Positions 24,944-35,408 of a stretch of 64,000 nucleotides of DNA are shown in pieces. The notes beneath the pieces were generated by a model. It was given only the letters and a program-made list of their open reading frames with translations, was not told where the DNA came from and searched no databases. Position 1 is the stretch's first letter; each line of letters starts with the position of its first letter. This DNA comes from Hyunsoonleella ulvae (GTDB lineage Bacteria > Bacteroidota > Bacteroidia > Flavobacteriales > Flavobacteriaceae): NCBI RefSeq assembly GCF_016827605.1, contig NZ_JAEPJQ010000001.1:248001-312000 (forward strand), written 5' to 3'. A program made the translations under genes and the position numbers.

Positions 24944-26911
24944 CTAATCTACATTATCATGTAAAAAAGAGTTATTTGTTCTTATTTGTATATCATCGTT
25001 ATCATCTAAACCAACACTAGTTCTGGAAATATCGGTTTCAGAAGAATGTTTGGCTTCATCTAGATTAACACCTTGCCTTTTATAGGCTGGTACTTTTTCT
25101 ATATCATCAATTTTGGCATTATTAAACTTATAATTAAAGTCTTTCATTTTTCTTCTACGTTCTGCTGTACGTTGCTTCAAAATTTCTGAAATTGGTAATT
25201 CTGTAGCTTCAACTTCATCTTGCACTACCTCTTCTTGAGTTTCCTCCTCAATTACTTTTCTTTCAAAAACGATATCTTCTTGAACTTCTTCCTTTACTTT
25301 ATCAGCAACGGACTGTGCGCTATTCATTGACGATTCTGCCTCAATATAATCATCAAGTGCATAACGTACTTCCTCGCCATTTTCATTGGTTTCATTTACA
25401 GTAATAAGCTCAACATAATCATTTACAGGCATATCTTTAACATCCTCTTCTTCATCTAAAGCAAACATAACTTTTTCCTCAACCTCTGTTTTAACTTCTT
25501 CTTTTTCTGTAGATAAAGGCAAATCGAATGTTAATGTAATTTGTTGCTCTTCTTCTGGCTCAATAACTTCAGGCTCCTTTGCTTCCATTGTTGTTACTGG
25601 TTTTATGATAAAATCATCTTCTTCCACTGGTGCCTTCACTTCATCATACACCACATCCATATTTCTGATTAACTCTGATGTTGGAATTAAAGTCGTATCC
25701 TTTGGTTCTTCAGAAACTTTAGGTTTTTCAACCACCACTCTTTCAGCTGAAATAATTTCATCCTCAACTTCATCTAAATCTAAAGTATGTCTTACAACTG
25801 GATTGGGCTCTTTCTTTTCTAGCTCCACGATTGGCGCTATAATTACAGGCTCTTTGTCTTTCTCTGAATCGTCCTCTAATGCATGAACTACTTTCTTGGT
25901 TTCTGTGTTAGAAATTTCATCCTGTTGGTCTATATTAAACCCTGTGGCAATAATAGTAACAGAAATTGACTCCTCAAGGGTCTCATCTTCTCCAACACCC
26001 ATAATAATATTGGCGCCATGTCCTGCTTCATTTTGGATATGATCGTTAATTTCTCCTATCTCGTCTATTGTTATTTCTTGGGATCCTGAAACGATAAGCA
26101 GCAATACATTTTTAGCTCCAGTGATTTTATTATCATTTAATAAAGGAGAATCTAAAGCTTTACGGATTGCATCTTGAGCCCTGTTTTGTCCTGAAGCTAT
26201 AGACGACCCCATAATAGCCGTACCACTATTACTTAAAACGGTTTTTGCATCTCGTAAATCAATATTTTGAGTGTAGTGATGTGTAATAACTTCTGCTATT
26301 CCACGAGCAGCTGTGGATAGCACTTCGTCTGCCTTAGAAAACCCAGCTTTAAACCCTAGGTTGCCATAAACTTCACGAAGTTTGTTGTTGTTTATTACAA
26401 TTAATGAATCTACTACACCTCTTAACCTTTCAATTCCTTTTTGCGATTGCTCCAAACGCATCTTTCCTTCAAACTGAAAAGGCATGGTTACAATCCCAAC
26501 AGTAAGGATATCTTTATCCTTAGCCATTTTTGCTATTATTGGGGCAGCACCAGTACCTGTACCACCTCCCATCCCAGCAGTAATAAATACCATTTTGGTA
26601 TTAGAATCTAGCATTTGGGAAATATCATCAAAGCTCTCTACAGCTGATTGCTCTCCTATTTCTGGATTAGCTCCTGCACCTAACCCTTCGGTTAAGTTAA
26701 CTCCTAATTGAATTTTATTAGGCACACCACTATTTTGCAATGCTTGTGCATCTGTATTACAGATATAAAAGTCTACTCCCTTTATACCTTGTAGGAACAT
26801 GTGATTTATAGCATTGCTACCACCTCCTCCTACGCCGATAACCTTTATTACATTGGACTGATTTTTAGGTAAATCAAATGCAATACTTTCGAATTCGTTT
26901 TTGCTGCTCAT
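24944..26911 (-). CDS. ftsZ: cell division GTPase FtsZ
   Basis: Tubulin-like GTPase that forms the Z ring. The GTPase domain is normal: IGVGGGGSNAINHM (residues 25-38), the tubulin signature GGGTGTGAAP at 115-124, and the T7 region (NLGFKAGFSKADEV). At 655 aa it is far longer than E. coli FtsZ (383 aa); the extra part (about 335-640) is an intrinsically disordered linker very rich in Glu, Val, Asp and Lys. The C-terminal peptide NNSFLHDNVD is the Flavobacteriia-type FtsA-binding tail. Last gene of the dcw cluster. Confidence 0.97.
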   Translation of the reverse strand: MSSKNEFESIAFDLPKNQSNVIKVIGVGGGGSNAINHMFLQGIKGVDFYICNTDAQALQNSGVPNKIQLGVNLTEGLGAGANPEIGEQSAVESFDDISQMLDSNTKMVFITAGMGGGTGTGAAPIIAKMAKDKDILTVGIVTMPFQFEGKMRLEQSQKGIERLRGVVDSLIVINNNKLREVYGNLGFKAGFSKADEVLSTAARGIAEVITHHYTQNIDLRDAKTVLSNSGTAIMGSSIASGQNRAQDAIRKALDSPLLNDNKITGAKNVLLLIVSGSQEITIDEIGEINDHIQNEAGHGANIIMGVGEDETLEESISVTIIATGFNIDQQDEISNTETKKVVHALEDDSEKDKEPVIIAPIVELEKKEPNPVVRHTLDLDEVEDEIISAERVVVEKPKVSEEPKDTTLIPTSELIRNMDVVYDEVKAPVEEDDFIIKPVTTMEAKEPEVIEPEEEQQITLTFDLPLSTEKEEVKTEVEEKVMFALDEEEDVKDMPVNDYVELITVNETNENGEEVRYALDDYIEAESSMNSAQSVADKVKEEVQEDIVFERKVIEEETQEEVVQDEVEATELPISEILKQRTAERRRKMKDFNYKFNNAKIDDIEKVPAYKRQGVNLDEAKHSSETDISRTSVGLDDNDDIQIRTNNSFLHDNVD

Positions 26912-26998
26912 AAATTCTTTTTTTCTGGGGTTCTAAATATTATTTTAATCAATGGTTAATTGTCTCCTTTTCGCTCTATCTGCAAACTTCGTTCTTTC

Positions 26999-28321
26999 CT
27001 ACTCTGCGTTGTCTAAAAAATCCTTAACACGTTCGGTTAATTTGTCTAAAAACGACTTGCGCTCTTTTACAGGTTTGTCAATATGTTGTTCTTCTTCTAC
27101 ATTTGCATCCTTAATCTGCTCCTCATAATACTCTTGCTCTTGCTGCTCAACTTTTTTGCGTTCTTTTCGTTTTAATCCGTCCAACACCAATCCAACAGCA
27201 GTAGCATAAAGGGGACTTGTAACATCTGCATCGCTATCTCCTGCTAAATGCTCGTTAGGATATCCAATTCTGGTATCCATTCCTGTAATGTATTCTACCA
27301 ACTGTTTTAAATGTTTTAACTGGCTACCACCACCTGTTAAAACAATTCCTGCAATTAGTTTCTTTTTTTGTTCTTCGTGTCCATAGTTTTTAATTTCTGC
27401 AAATACTTGCTCAATAATTTCCACTACACGTGCATGAATTATTCTCGACAAGTTTTTGAGGGTTATTTCTTTGGGCTCTCTACCTCTTAGTCCAGGAATG
27501 GATACAATTTCGTTATCTTTATTTTCTCCCGGCCACGCCGAGCCAAACTTTATTTTTAATAATTCGGCTTGTTTTTCAATAATAGAGCACCCTTCTTTTA
27601 TATCTTCCGTAATCACATTTCCTCCAAAAGGTATCACCGCTGTATGACGAATGATACCGTCCCTAAAAATGGCTAAATCTGTAGTACCTCCACCTATATC
27701 AATCAATGCAACTCCTGCTTCTTTTTCTTCTTGGCTTAATACCGCATTTGCAGACGCTAAAGGCTCAAGAGTAATACCTTCAAGATTTAACCCTGAACTT
27801 TGCACACACCTCCCGATATTTCTGATTGATGATACCTGACCAACAACTACATGAAAATTGGCTTCTAATCTGCCGCCATACATCCCAATAGGTTCTTTTA
27901 TTTCGGCTTGACCATCTACTTTATATTCTTGGGGTAACACATGGATAATTTCTTCTCCTGGAAGCATTACCAATTTATGCACTTGATTGATTAATCTATC
28001 TATATCTTCCTCATCTATAACTGTCTCAGAATTTGGTCTAGTAATGTAATCACTGTGTTGTAAACTACGTATATGCTGTCCTGCTATACCTACAGTTACT
28101 TCTTCAATCTTTAACTCCGCTGTGGTTTCTGATTCTTGAACCGCTTGTTGTATAGACTGAATGGTTTGTGTAATATTATTTACCACACCTCGATGTACAC
28201 CCAAACTTTTAGATTTACCAATACCTAAAATTTCAAGTTTGCCGTATTCGTTTTTACGACCTATCATTGCCACAATTTTTGTGGTTCCTATATCTAAACC
28301 TACTGATAAATTATGTTCCAT
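26999..28321 (-). CDS. ftsA: cell division protein FtsA
   Basis: Actin-like protein that tethers FtsZ to the membrane. 440 aa with the phosphate-1 loop SVGLDIGTTKIVAMIG (residues 6-21), phosphate-2 ALIDIGGGTTDLAIF (about 205-219) and the adenosine motif GIVLTGGGSQL (about 317-327). The C-terminal end is charged with a likely amphipathic membrane-targeting helix (SFLDKLTERVKDFLDN). It lies 3 nt after ftsQ and 87 nt before ftsZ. Confidence 0.97.
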   Translation of the reverse strand: MEHNLSVGLDIGTTKIVAMIGRKNEYGKLEILGIGKSKSLGVHRGVVNNITQTIQSIQQAVQESETTAELKIEEVTVGIAGQHIRSLQHSDYITRPNSETVIDEEDIDRLINQVHKLVMLPGEEIIHVLPQEYKVDGQAEIKEPIGMYGGRLEANFHVVVGQVSSIRNIGRCVQSSGLNLEGITLEPLASANAVLSQEEKEAGVALIDIGGGTTDLAIFRDGIIRHTAVIPFGGNVITEDIKEGCSIIEKQAELLKIKFGSAWPGENKDNEIVSIPGLRGREPKEITLKNLSRIIHARVVEIIEQVFAEIKNYGHEEQKKKLIAGIVLTGGGSQLKHLKQLVEYITGMDTRIGYPNEHLAGDSDADVTSPLYATAVGLVLDGLKRKERKKVEQQEQEYYEEQIKDANVEEEQHIDKPVKERKSFLDKLTERVKDFLDNAE

Positions 28322-28324
28322 ATC

Positions 28325-29044
28325 TTACGTTTTGGTACACACCACTTGACTATCAAATTGCAAATTCACTTTACTATACTTGTTAAGCGTTTTTTCTTTT
28401 AAGCTCTTTTTATAAAACGCTTTTAAGTTATTTATCTTCTTATCTAAAAACTCTAAACTTCCAAGATTTACCGTAAACCTACATTGTCTTAGTTTTAGAA
28501 CAATTGCTCCCTTTAAACTCTGATGAATCTCCACTACATGCCGTTTTAAAAAGGCATCTGTTTGTACTTTTTGAGCTATTTTAAAAACATTTTTCAAATT
28601 GTTTTTCTCTACATAACCCGTAACTAGAGGCACTCTTGCTGTATAGTTAGATGACAAAGGCATGTACTTACCTTCATCATCAATATAGTATGATGCATTT
28701 GTACTCACTCTGGCAACAGGTCGCTTTTGTTCAATTTCAGCATTAAGTGTTCCATTTACAGCAACATATACCTCAGCTGACTTTATCATGGGGTTAGAAT
28801 TCAGGGCCTGTTCTAATGTATTCAAATCTAAAGTTTCTTTAGGCACATTTTTAACGCCCCCTTGATTTTGTATTAACAATTTACTAACAGTTTCATGTGT
28901 TACAAAGAGGGCATTTTCGCCTGAAAAAGAAATATTGGTTTTAGATATTTCTCTCACATCATTTTTTACTGAAGCAAAAGCATACAAAAGCCCCACTAGA
29001 ATAAATAGCAGACATATTTTTATGTAATTCCAGTTAACTCGCAA
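28325..29044 (-). CDS. ftsQ: cell division protein FtsQ/DivIB
   Basis: Divisome scaffold protein, 239 aa: short cytoplasmic N-terminus, one membrane helix (about residues 8-26), then a periplasmic POTRA-like part (NISFSGENALFVTHETVSKLL; LEQALNSNPMIKSAEVYVAVNGTLNAEIEQKRPVAR). The start is a TTG that overlaps the murC stop by 11 nt; no ATG is available nearby. Identification rests on topology, POTRA pattern and position between murC and ftsA. Confidence 0.9.
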   Translation of the reverse strand: MRVNWNYIKICLLFILVGLLYAFASVKNDVREISKTNISFSGENALFVTHETVSKLLIQNQGGVKNVPKETLDLNTLEQALNSNPMIKSAEVYVAVNGTLNAEIEQKRPVARVSTNASYYIDDEGKYMPLSSNYTARVPLVTGYVEKNNLKNVFKIAQKVQTDAFLKRHVVEIHQSLKGAIVLKLRQCRFTVNLGSLEFLDKKINNLKAFYKKSLKEKTLNKYSKVNLQFDSQVVCTKT

Positions 29045-30386
29045 CGCTTAATTCTCTTTTAATATGTTTTACTTCTTCTCCTATATCTCCAGCACCAATT
29101 GTCAAAATTATTTGTGCTGAGCTTTTATGTATCTCTGAAACCAAATTAGCTTTATCTGTTAGCTTTTTATTGGGATTATCTATCTTACCTAATAACCAAT
29201 TTGAATTTACACCTTCAATCGGCTTTTCCCTAGCTGGATAAATATCTAAAAGTAATATTTCGTCAAACTGTGCCAAACTACTCGCAAAGCCGTCTATAAA
29301 ATCTCTTGTCCTAGTAAACAGATGTGGCTGAAAAACCGCCAATACCCGCTTATCTGGATACATTTCTCGCACCGCCCCATGTACAGCATTAATTTCTTCT
29401 GGATGGTGTGCATAATCATCTATAAACACCAAATCATTTGTTTTAATTTGATATGTAAATCTGCGCTTTACACCTTTGTAAGTAGAAAGTGCATCGGCAA
29501 GCTGCTGGTGAGAGACGCCATATTCAGCAGCCATTGCCATTGCTATTAATGCGTTTGATAAATTGTGTCTTCCAGGAAGATTAAATCTCAATCCCTCAAC
29601 TATAGTTTCTGGAGTTTTCATATCAAAAACATACATCCCATTTTCTATTTTTATGTTTTGGATTGAGTAATCAGCATCGTCTTCTATACCATAGGTTATT
29701 CCTTCAATCGGTAACCCATTTTTAACAAACAACTTACCATTGAGTTTTATTTTCTTTGAAAAATCCTCAAAAGATGCCATAAGTTTTGAGGCATCTCCAT
29801 AAATATCCAAATGGTCCGCATCCATAGAGGTTATACAGGCTAAATTTGGAGATAGTGTTAAAAACGATCTATCAAACTCATCCGCTTCCACTACCGACAC
29901 TTCACTACCATTTAAGATTAAATTAGAATTATAATTCTCACTTATCCCTCCTAAAAATGCGGTTAGCTTCACATCGCTTTGATACAAGAGGTGCCCTAGT
30001 ATACTGGTAGTCGTGGTTTTTCCATGGGTTCCAGCCACAGCTAAACAAAAGGTGTTTTCTGTAATTAAACCTAAAACCTGTGAGCGTTTCATAACTTGAT
30101 ATCCTTTGGACTTGAAAAAGTTTAATTCTTCATGATCTTTAGGTATTGCTGGTGTATACACAACCAAAGTATTTTCATGGTGCTTAAAAGGCGTTTCTAT
30201 TAACGTTATTGTATCTTCAAAATGAATTGAGATACCTAATTTTTGCAAATTATCTGTAATCTCGGTTGGTGTTTTATCATAACCCGAAACATGCTTTCCA
30301 ATGGATTTGAAGTAACGTGCTAACGCGCTCATACCAATACCCCCAATACCTATAAAATAAATGTTATGTAATGTATTTAACTCCAT
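29034..30386 (-). CDS. murC: UDP-N-acetylmuramate-L-alanine ligase
   Basis: Adds L-Ala to UDP-MurNAc, the first peptide step of peptidoglycan synthesis. 450 aa. N-terminal IYFIGIGGIGMSALARYF (nucleotide-binding), ATP loop AVAGTHGKTTTTSILGHLL, EADEFDRSFLTLSPNLACITSMDADHLDIYG, and the C-terminal YAHHPEEINA are diagnostic. The start ATG overlaps the murG stop as TAATG. Confidence 0.97.
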   Translation of the reverse strand: MELNTLHNIYFIGIGGIGMSALARYFKSIGKHVSGYDKTPTEITDNLQKLGISIHFEDTITLIETPFKHHENTLVVYTPAIPKDHEELNFFKSKGYQVMKRSQVLGLITENTFCLAVAGTHGKTTTTSILGHLLYQSDVKLTAFLGGISENYNSNLILNGSEVSVVEADEFDRSFLTLSPNLACITSMDADHLDIYGDASKLMASFEDFSKKIKLNGKLFVKNGLPIEGITYGIEDDADYSIQNIKIENGMYVFDMKTPETIVEGLRFNLPGRHNLSNALIAMAMAAEYGVSHQQLADALSTYKGVKRRFTYQIKTNDLVFIDDYAHHPEEINAVHGAVREMYPDKRVLAVFQPHLFTRTRDFIDGFASSLAQFDEILLLDIYPAREKPIEGVNSNWLLGKIDNPNKKLTDKANLVSEIHKSSAQIILTIGAGDIGEEVKHIKRELSVAS

Positions 30387-31486
30387 TATTTAAGCAATAA
30401 TTCTATCTCGTCAACAATATCCTTGGTTGCATTTACCAATGCCAACGCTTTAATTTTTTCACCTAATTCTTTTTGTTTTTCCTGTGATGCAACAAGCTGT
30501 GAAAACTTATTTTCAAAATCCGCATCTAAATCCTCCTCTTTAATCATTATGGCTGCACCTTGATCTACAATTGCCATCGCATTTTTGGTTTGATGATCTT
30601 CTGCCACATTAGGAGAGGGTATGAAGATTACGGGTTTTCCAACGATACACAATTCTGAAACCGAACTTGCCCCTGCTCTGGATATGATAATATCTGCAGA
30701 CGCATAAGCCATATCCATTTCATTTAAAAACAGATACACTTGAACACCTTTGGAATTACCATATAATTTATATTGTTGGTAATATAACTTACCACATTGC
30801 CAAATAATTTCGACATTTTGTGTACTTAAAAAATCAAGTTTTTGCTCAATTAATTGATTAATACGTCTTGAACCCAAACTCCCTCCCAAAACCAGTAAGG
30901 TATATTTACCATGTTTTAGATTGAAATGATTTTTTGCTTCCACAGTTTTTCCATCTATACTCAATAAATCTTGTCGTACTGGGTTACCCGTCACCCTAAT
31001 TTTATCCTTTGGGAAAAACCGTTCTAAACCTTCATATGCCACACATATTTTATCTGCTTTTTTTGATAAAATCTTATTTGTTATCCCTGGATACGAATTT
31101 TGCTCTTGTATTAATGTTGGAATTTTATTGAATGCTGCTACTTGTAACAACGGACCACTCGCAAATCCCCCTGTACCAATTGCTACATCTGGCTTAAACG
31201 ATTTTATAATTTTGCGTGCCTTCCAAAGACCAACCAATACCTTTAATGGAAACATCATATTCTTTAAGGTTATCCGTCTCTGTATCCCTGAAATCCACAA
31301 CCCCTTAATATCGTATCCTGCTCTTGGCACTTTTTCCATTTCCATCCTATCTTTAGCTCCCACAAAAAGAAACTCTGATTCTGGATATCGTAACTTAAGC
31401 TCGTTAGCAATGGCAATAGCAGGGTATATATGGCCTCCTGTGCCACCTCCTGATAATACAATGCGATATTTATGTTCTTTTGCCAC
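30386..31486 (-). CDS. murG: lipid II synthase MurG
   Basis: Membrane-associated GT-B glycosyltransferase that transfers GlcNAc to lipid I. 366 aa. Motifs: [20 protein letters not shown] (residues 11-30), [40 protein letters not shown] and [22 protein letters not shown]. The reading frame begins with GTG (MAKEHKY); no nearer ATG keeps the glycine-rich loop. Confidence 0.97.
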   Translation of the reverse strand: MAKEHKYRIVLSGGGTGGHIYPAIAIANELKLRYPESEFLFVGAKDRMEMEKVPRAGYDIKGLWISGIQRRITLKNMMFPLKVLVGLWKARKIIKSFKPDVAIGTGGFASGPLLQVAAFNKIPTLIQEQNSYPGITNKILSKKADKICVAYEGLERFFPKDKIRVTGNPVRQDLLSIDGKTVEAKNHFNLKHGKYTLLVLGGSLGSRRINQLIEQKLDFLSTQNVEIIWQCGKLYYQQYKLYGNSKGVQVYLFLNEMDMAYASADIIISRAGASSVSELCIVGKPVIFIPSPNVAEDHQTKNAMAIVDQGAAIMIKEEDLDADFENKFSQLVASQEKQKELGEKIKALALVNATKDIVDEIELLLK

Positions 31487-31550
31487 TAATCTTATTTAAA
31501 TTTCCAAAAAACTAAATTTCAAAACCCATAGCCATCTAGTGCCTACCAAC

Positions 31551-32738
31551 CTAAATTGTTTCAGAAAGTATTTCTAAAGGGTTGTCTTTATTTATTTCCT
31601 GTTCTTTTACCTCTTCTCGTCTAGCACTTACACTTAATATGATGCCTATGGCAAGACAAGTCATCCAAATGGATGTCCCACCACTACTGATAAGTGGTAA
31701 TGTTTGCCCAGTAACAGGAAATAATTCTACTGCTACTGCCATGTTTATTAATGCCTGAAAAATTATAGGCAACCCAACACCCAAAACCAGCAATTTCCCA
31801 AAAACGGTATCTGCCTTTTGCGCCACAATAACCACCCTAAAGAGCAACCACAAATACAACAGCATAATTAGGAAACCTCCTATCAACCCATATTCTTCTA
31901 TAATTATAGCAAAAATGAAATCTGAAGAAATTTGGGGCAAAAAGTTTTTTTGAATACTTTTCCCCGGACCGACACCATATATTTCTCCTGAAGCTATAGC
32001 TATTTTAGCTTTCTCTATTTGATAATCTGCCTCGGTATCCTCACCGTTCCAATAATTTTTAATCCTGTTTTCCCAAGTATTTACTTTCACTTTTAAAGGC
32101 CCTTCCGTCATCCTTGCTATTAAAACAAAAAACGTTAATGCAATTAACCCTGAACCTAAAATCACAGCTAAATATTTTACAGGGTAACCTCCCATATATA
32201 CCAATATTAACACCATTGTAAATATTATAGCAGTGGTGGAAAAATTTGACGGCAATATGAGTGCCAGAACCAAAAACACAGGAATCCATAGTGGTAAAAT
32301 GGAAGCTTTTAGTGTTATTACCTTATCTTTCATCTTAGATAGATACCTCGCTACATAAACCATTAAAACCACTGCCGCCAATGCTGATGTTTGAAACGAC
32401 ACACCTCCAATTTTTATCCATCTACTGGCAGTTGCCCCTCCAACAGTTTCTCCCTGTAACGCTGTAATTGCAAGTAAGACAAGAACAACAGGGATCATGA
32501 CTAAAGACAACCCTTTAAAATAACGATAAGGAATTTTATGCGCCCCATACATAATTAAAAACCCCGAAAGCAAAAACACAAAATGCTTTACAAAATAAAC
32601 GAAGGTATTTGTACCTTCTCCTTTGTAAGCCAAATTACTAGCAGCACTATAAACAGGCAAAAACGACAGAATAGCCAATAGTGATACTATTGCCCAAATT
32701 AACCGGTCTCCTTTTATGTTTTTAAAAACTTGCTGCAC
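31551..32738 (-). CDS. ftsW: SEDS glycosyltransferase FtsW
   Basis: Polytopic SEDS-family peptidoglycan polymerase of the divisome, 395 aa with about 10 membrane helices. Conserved segments include GGATASRWIKIGGVSFQTSALA, the loop ASGEIYGVGPGKSIQKNFLPQISSDFIFAIIIEEYG and the C-terminal PVTGQTLPLISSGGTS. It starts with GTG. Lies between murD and murG and pairs functionally with the FtsI transpeptidase at 36869-38881. Confidence 0.95.
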   Translation of the reverse strand: MQQVFKNIKGDRLIWAIVSLLAILSFLPVYSAASNLAYKGEGTNTFVYFVKHFVFLLSGFLIMYGAHKIPYRYFKGLSLVMIPVVLVLLAITALQGETVGGATASRWIKIGGVSFQTSALAAVVLMVYVARYLSKMKDKVITLKASILPLWIPVFLVLALILPSNFSTTAIIFTMVLILVYMGGYPVKYLAVILGSGLIALTFFVLIARMTEGPLKVKVNTWENRIKNYWNGEDTEADYQIEKAKIAIASGEIYGVGPGKSIQKNFLPQISSDFIFAIIIEEYGLIGGFLIMLLYLWLLFRVVIVAQKADTVFGKLLVLGVGLPIIFQALINMAVAVELFPVTGQTLPLISSGGTSIWMTCLAIGIILSVSARREEVKEQEINKDNPLEILSETI

Positions 32739-32746
32739 AATAATCT

Positions 32747-34138
32747 TTATAAATTTCTTACGGCATTTTTAAACTGACGCCCTCTATCTTCATAATTTTC
32801 AAATAAATCAAAGCTTGCGCATGCTGGAGACAAGAGCACGTTATCTCCGGATTCAGCTATCTTATATGCAATTTTAACTGCTTCACTCATAAATTGGGTT
32901 TCAACAATAACATCAACCATACTTCCAAATGCATCCATTAGTTTTCCATTGTCAACCCCTAAGCAAATAATTGCTTTTACCTTTTCATTTACAAATGGAA
33001 ACAACTCTCTGTAATCATTACCTTTATCTACACCACCAACAATCCATACTGTAGGCGCATCCATACTTTCTAAAGCAAAATATGTAGCATTTACATTAGT
33101 TGCTTTTGAGTCATTGATGTATTGCACCCTATTAATTTTAAGTACTTGCTCCAACCTATGCTCCACGCCCTGAAAATTCTCTAAACTTTCGCGTATGGTT
33201 TGTTTTCTAATTTTTAGTAAATGCGCTACGGTAGAGGCAGCCATAGCATTTTTAATATTGTGCTTTCCTTCTAAAGTTAAGTTCGTTGTTGGCATAATTA
33301 TTTGGTTATTATATATCGTTATTATTAGTTTATTATTTTTAAAATATGCGCCATTTTCAATCTCCTTTTTTAATGAAAATGGCAACAATGTAGATTGAAC
33401 TGGATTGGCTTTTAAGTGATTTGTTATAACCTCATCATCTGCATCATAAATCAAATAATCACCTTTGGTTTGATTCATCGCAATCCTAAATTTTGCATTC
33501 ACATAATTCTCAAACTTATAATCATATCTATCTAAATGATCTGGTGTGATATTGGTTATCACAGCAATTTTTGGTTTAAAGTCAATAACATCATCTAACT
33601 GAAAACTACTTATCTCCAAAACATAGTTTTCATAATTTTTTTCCAATAATTGCTTTGCGAAACTATCACCAATATTCCCTGCTAAACCCACATTTAACTC
33701 ATCCTTTAGCAAATGATGCGTTAAAGTTGCTGTCGTAGTTTTACCGTTACTTCCAGTAATCCCAATAATGCTAGCTGATGTAAATTTTGATGCGAATTCG
33801 ATTTCAGAAACTATCGTAATTCCTTTTTCTTTAATCGCTTTTACAAGTGCAACTGTATCTGGAATACCCGGACTCTTCATCACTACATCTGCATTTAATA
33901 TTTTAGCTTCTGTATGCTGCTCTTCCTCCCATTCAATCCCATTATGTATAAGAACGTCTTTGTACTTAGTTTTTATTTTTCCTCTATCAGAAACAAAAAC
34001 AGTATAACCTTTGGCTTTTCCTAAAAGCGCTGTACCTACACCACTTTCTCCTCCTCCAAGAATTACAAGAAAGCCTCCTCCAACCCCTCCAAAGGATTGG
34101 AGCTGCTCACTCTTATTTATTTTTTTTTCCTTCATCAT
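32747..34138 (-). CDS. murD: UDP-MurNAc-L-Ala-D-Glu ligase MurD, with N-terminal extension
   Basis: Adds D-Glu to UDP-MurNAc-L-Ala. 463 aa. Core motifs: VILGGGESGVGTALLGK, ITGSNGKTTTATLTHHLL (ATP loop), ITPDHLDRYD and NDSKATNVNAT. The usual MurD N-terminus would begin near residue 24 (LVILGGG); here 23 extra residues precede it. Most of this extension is encoded by a REP-like palindromic element at 34071-34108. There is no alternative ATG, GTG or TTG right at the core, so the extension is probably translated. Confidence 0.95.
   Translation of the reverse strand: MMKEKKINKSEQLQSFGGVGGGFLVILGGGESGVGTALLGKAKGYTVFVSDRGKIKTKYKDVLIHNGIEWEEEQHTEAKILNADVVMKSPGIPDTVALVKAIKEKGITIVSEIEFASKFTSASIIGITGSNGKTTTATLTHHLLKDELNVGLAGNIGDSFAKQLLEKNYENYVLEISSFQLDDVIDFKPKIAVITNITPDHLDRYDYKFENYVNAKFRIAMNQTKGDYLIYDADDEVITNHLKANPVQSTLLPFSLKKEIENGAYFKNNKLIITIYNNQIIMPTTNLTLEGKHNIKNAMAASTVAHLLKIRKQTIRESLENFQGVEHRLEQVLKINRVQYINDSKATNVNATYFALESMDAPTVWIVGGVDKGNDYRELFPFVNEKVKAIICLGVDNGKLMDAFGSMVDVIVETQFMSEAVKIAYKIAESGDNVLLSPACASFDLFENYEDRGRQFKNAVRNL
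34071..34108 (-). repeat. REP-like palindrome inside the murD 5' end
   Basis: On the murD strand the sequence runs from GCTCCAATCC to GGAGGAGGCTT and contains the hairpin CTCCAA-TCCT-TTGGAG. This kind of C/T-then-G-rich palindrome resembles short repeats I know as common between genes in Flavobacteriaceae, and part of it resembles the GTTCCC...GGGAAC arm of copy A at 6319. It encodes about residues 11-23 of MurD (Gly-rich). Confidence 0.5.
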
Positions 34139-34166
34139 CTAAGACTCCCGCTTTCACTAAAATTTG

Positions 34167-35408
34167 CTACCTAATTTTCAAGGTTACTATTGAAAGAATA
34201 GCTAAAAGAATTCCCACAATCCAAAATCGTGTTACAATTTTACTTTCGTGATACCCCAGTTTTTGATAGTGATGATGCAATGGTGACATCTTAAAAATGC
34301 GTCGTCCCTCTCCATATTTTTTCTTTGTGTATTTAAACCAGCTTACCTGAATGACCACCGATAAGTTTTCAGCCAAGAAAATGCCACACATTAGCGGTAT
34401 TAACCATTCTTTACGCACTGCGATTGCAATAACCGCTATAATTCCACCTATGGTTAAACTCCCTGTATCTCCCATAAATACTTGTGCAGGAAACGTATTG
34501 TACCACAAGAACCCTATTAAAGCCCCCACGAATGCTGCTATGTAAATAGTAATCTCCTCAACTCTTGGGATGTACATAATATTTAGGTAATCTGAAAACA
34601 CTATATTACCTGATACCCATGCAAAAATCCCAAGAGTCAGTACTATTATTGCTGAAGTTCCCGCTGCCAAACCATCGATACCATCGGTAAGATTTGCACC
34701 ATTTGATACCGCCGTAATGATAAATATGGCCACTAGCACAAAAATTATCCAAGCATAACTTGCTAAATCTTCACTAATCCATGTGATAAGATTTGCATAA
34801 TCAAACTCATTATTTTTTACAAAGGGGATTGTTGTTTTAGTGGATTGATGCTCCTCCCCAAATAGTTTACTTATCGGTAAATTAGGGTTTTCTTGTAGCA
34901 GTACTTGCTGCTCTTGTTGAGGCAACTGTTCCTTAATGGTAACGTTTGGATTAAGATACAATGTTAAACCTACGATAAGCCCCAAACCTATCTGGCCTAA
35001 AACTTTAAAACGTCCTTTTAAACCCTCTTTATCATTTTTGAATTTTTTGATGTAATCATCGATAAACCCAATAACCCCCATCCAAAGCGTTGTAATGATA
35101 AGCAGGATAATGTAAACATTCTCTAGTTTTGCTAACAAGAACACAGGTATGAGCGTTGCTAGTATAATGATGATACCACCCATAGTTGGTGTTCCTGCTT
35201 TTTCCGCTTGCCCTGCCAATCCTAGATCCCTGATAGTTTCTCCCATTTGTTTCTTTTGAAGAAAACGAATAATACGCTTTCCATAAATGGTAGAAATCAA
35301 CAAAGAAAGAATCATCGCCAGAGCGCCTCTAAAGGTTAAAAAACCAAAAAGCGAAGCTCCCGGGAACTGAAACTCTTTCTCTAAATAATCAAATAGGTAG
35401 TATAGCAT
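34167..35408 (-). CDS. mraY: phospho-MurNAc-pentapeptide transferase MraY
   Basis: Integral membrane enzyme that makes lipid I from UDP-MurNAc-pentapeptide and undecaprenyl phosphate. 413 aa, about 10 helices. [21 protein letters not shown] (Asp pair), [30 protein letters not shown] and the HHHYQKLG segment mark the active site. A periplasmic or cytoplasmic loop at about 165-205 is longer than in E. coli MraY (360 aa). Adjacent to murE with no gap. Confidence 0.97.
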   Translation of the reverse strand: MLYYLFDYLEKEFQFPGASLFGFLTFRGALAMILSLLISTIYGKRIIRFLQKKQMGETIRDLGLAGQAEKAGTPTMGGIIIILATLIPVFLLAKLENVYIILLIITTLWMGVIGFIDDYIKKFKNDKEGLKGRFKVLGQIGLGLIVGLTLYLNPNVTIKEQLPQQEQQVLLQENPNLPISKLFGEEHQSTKTTIPFVKNNEFDYANLITWISEDLASYAWIIFVLVAIFIITAVSNGANLTDGIDGLAAGTSAIIVLTLGIFAWVSGNIVFSDYLNIMYIPRVEEITIYIAAFVGALIGFLWYNTFPAQVFMGDTGSLTIGGIIAVIAIAVRKEWLIPLMCGIFLAENLSVVIQVSWFKYTKKKYGEGRRIFKMSPLHHHYQKLGYHESKIVTRFWIVGILLAILSIVTLKIR

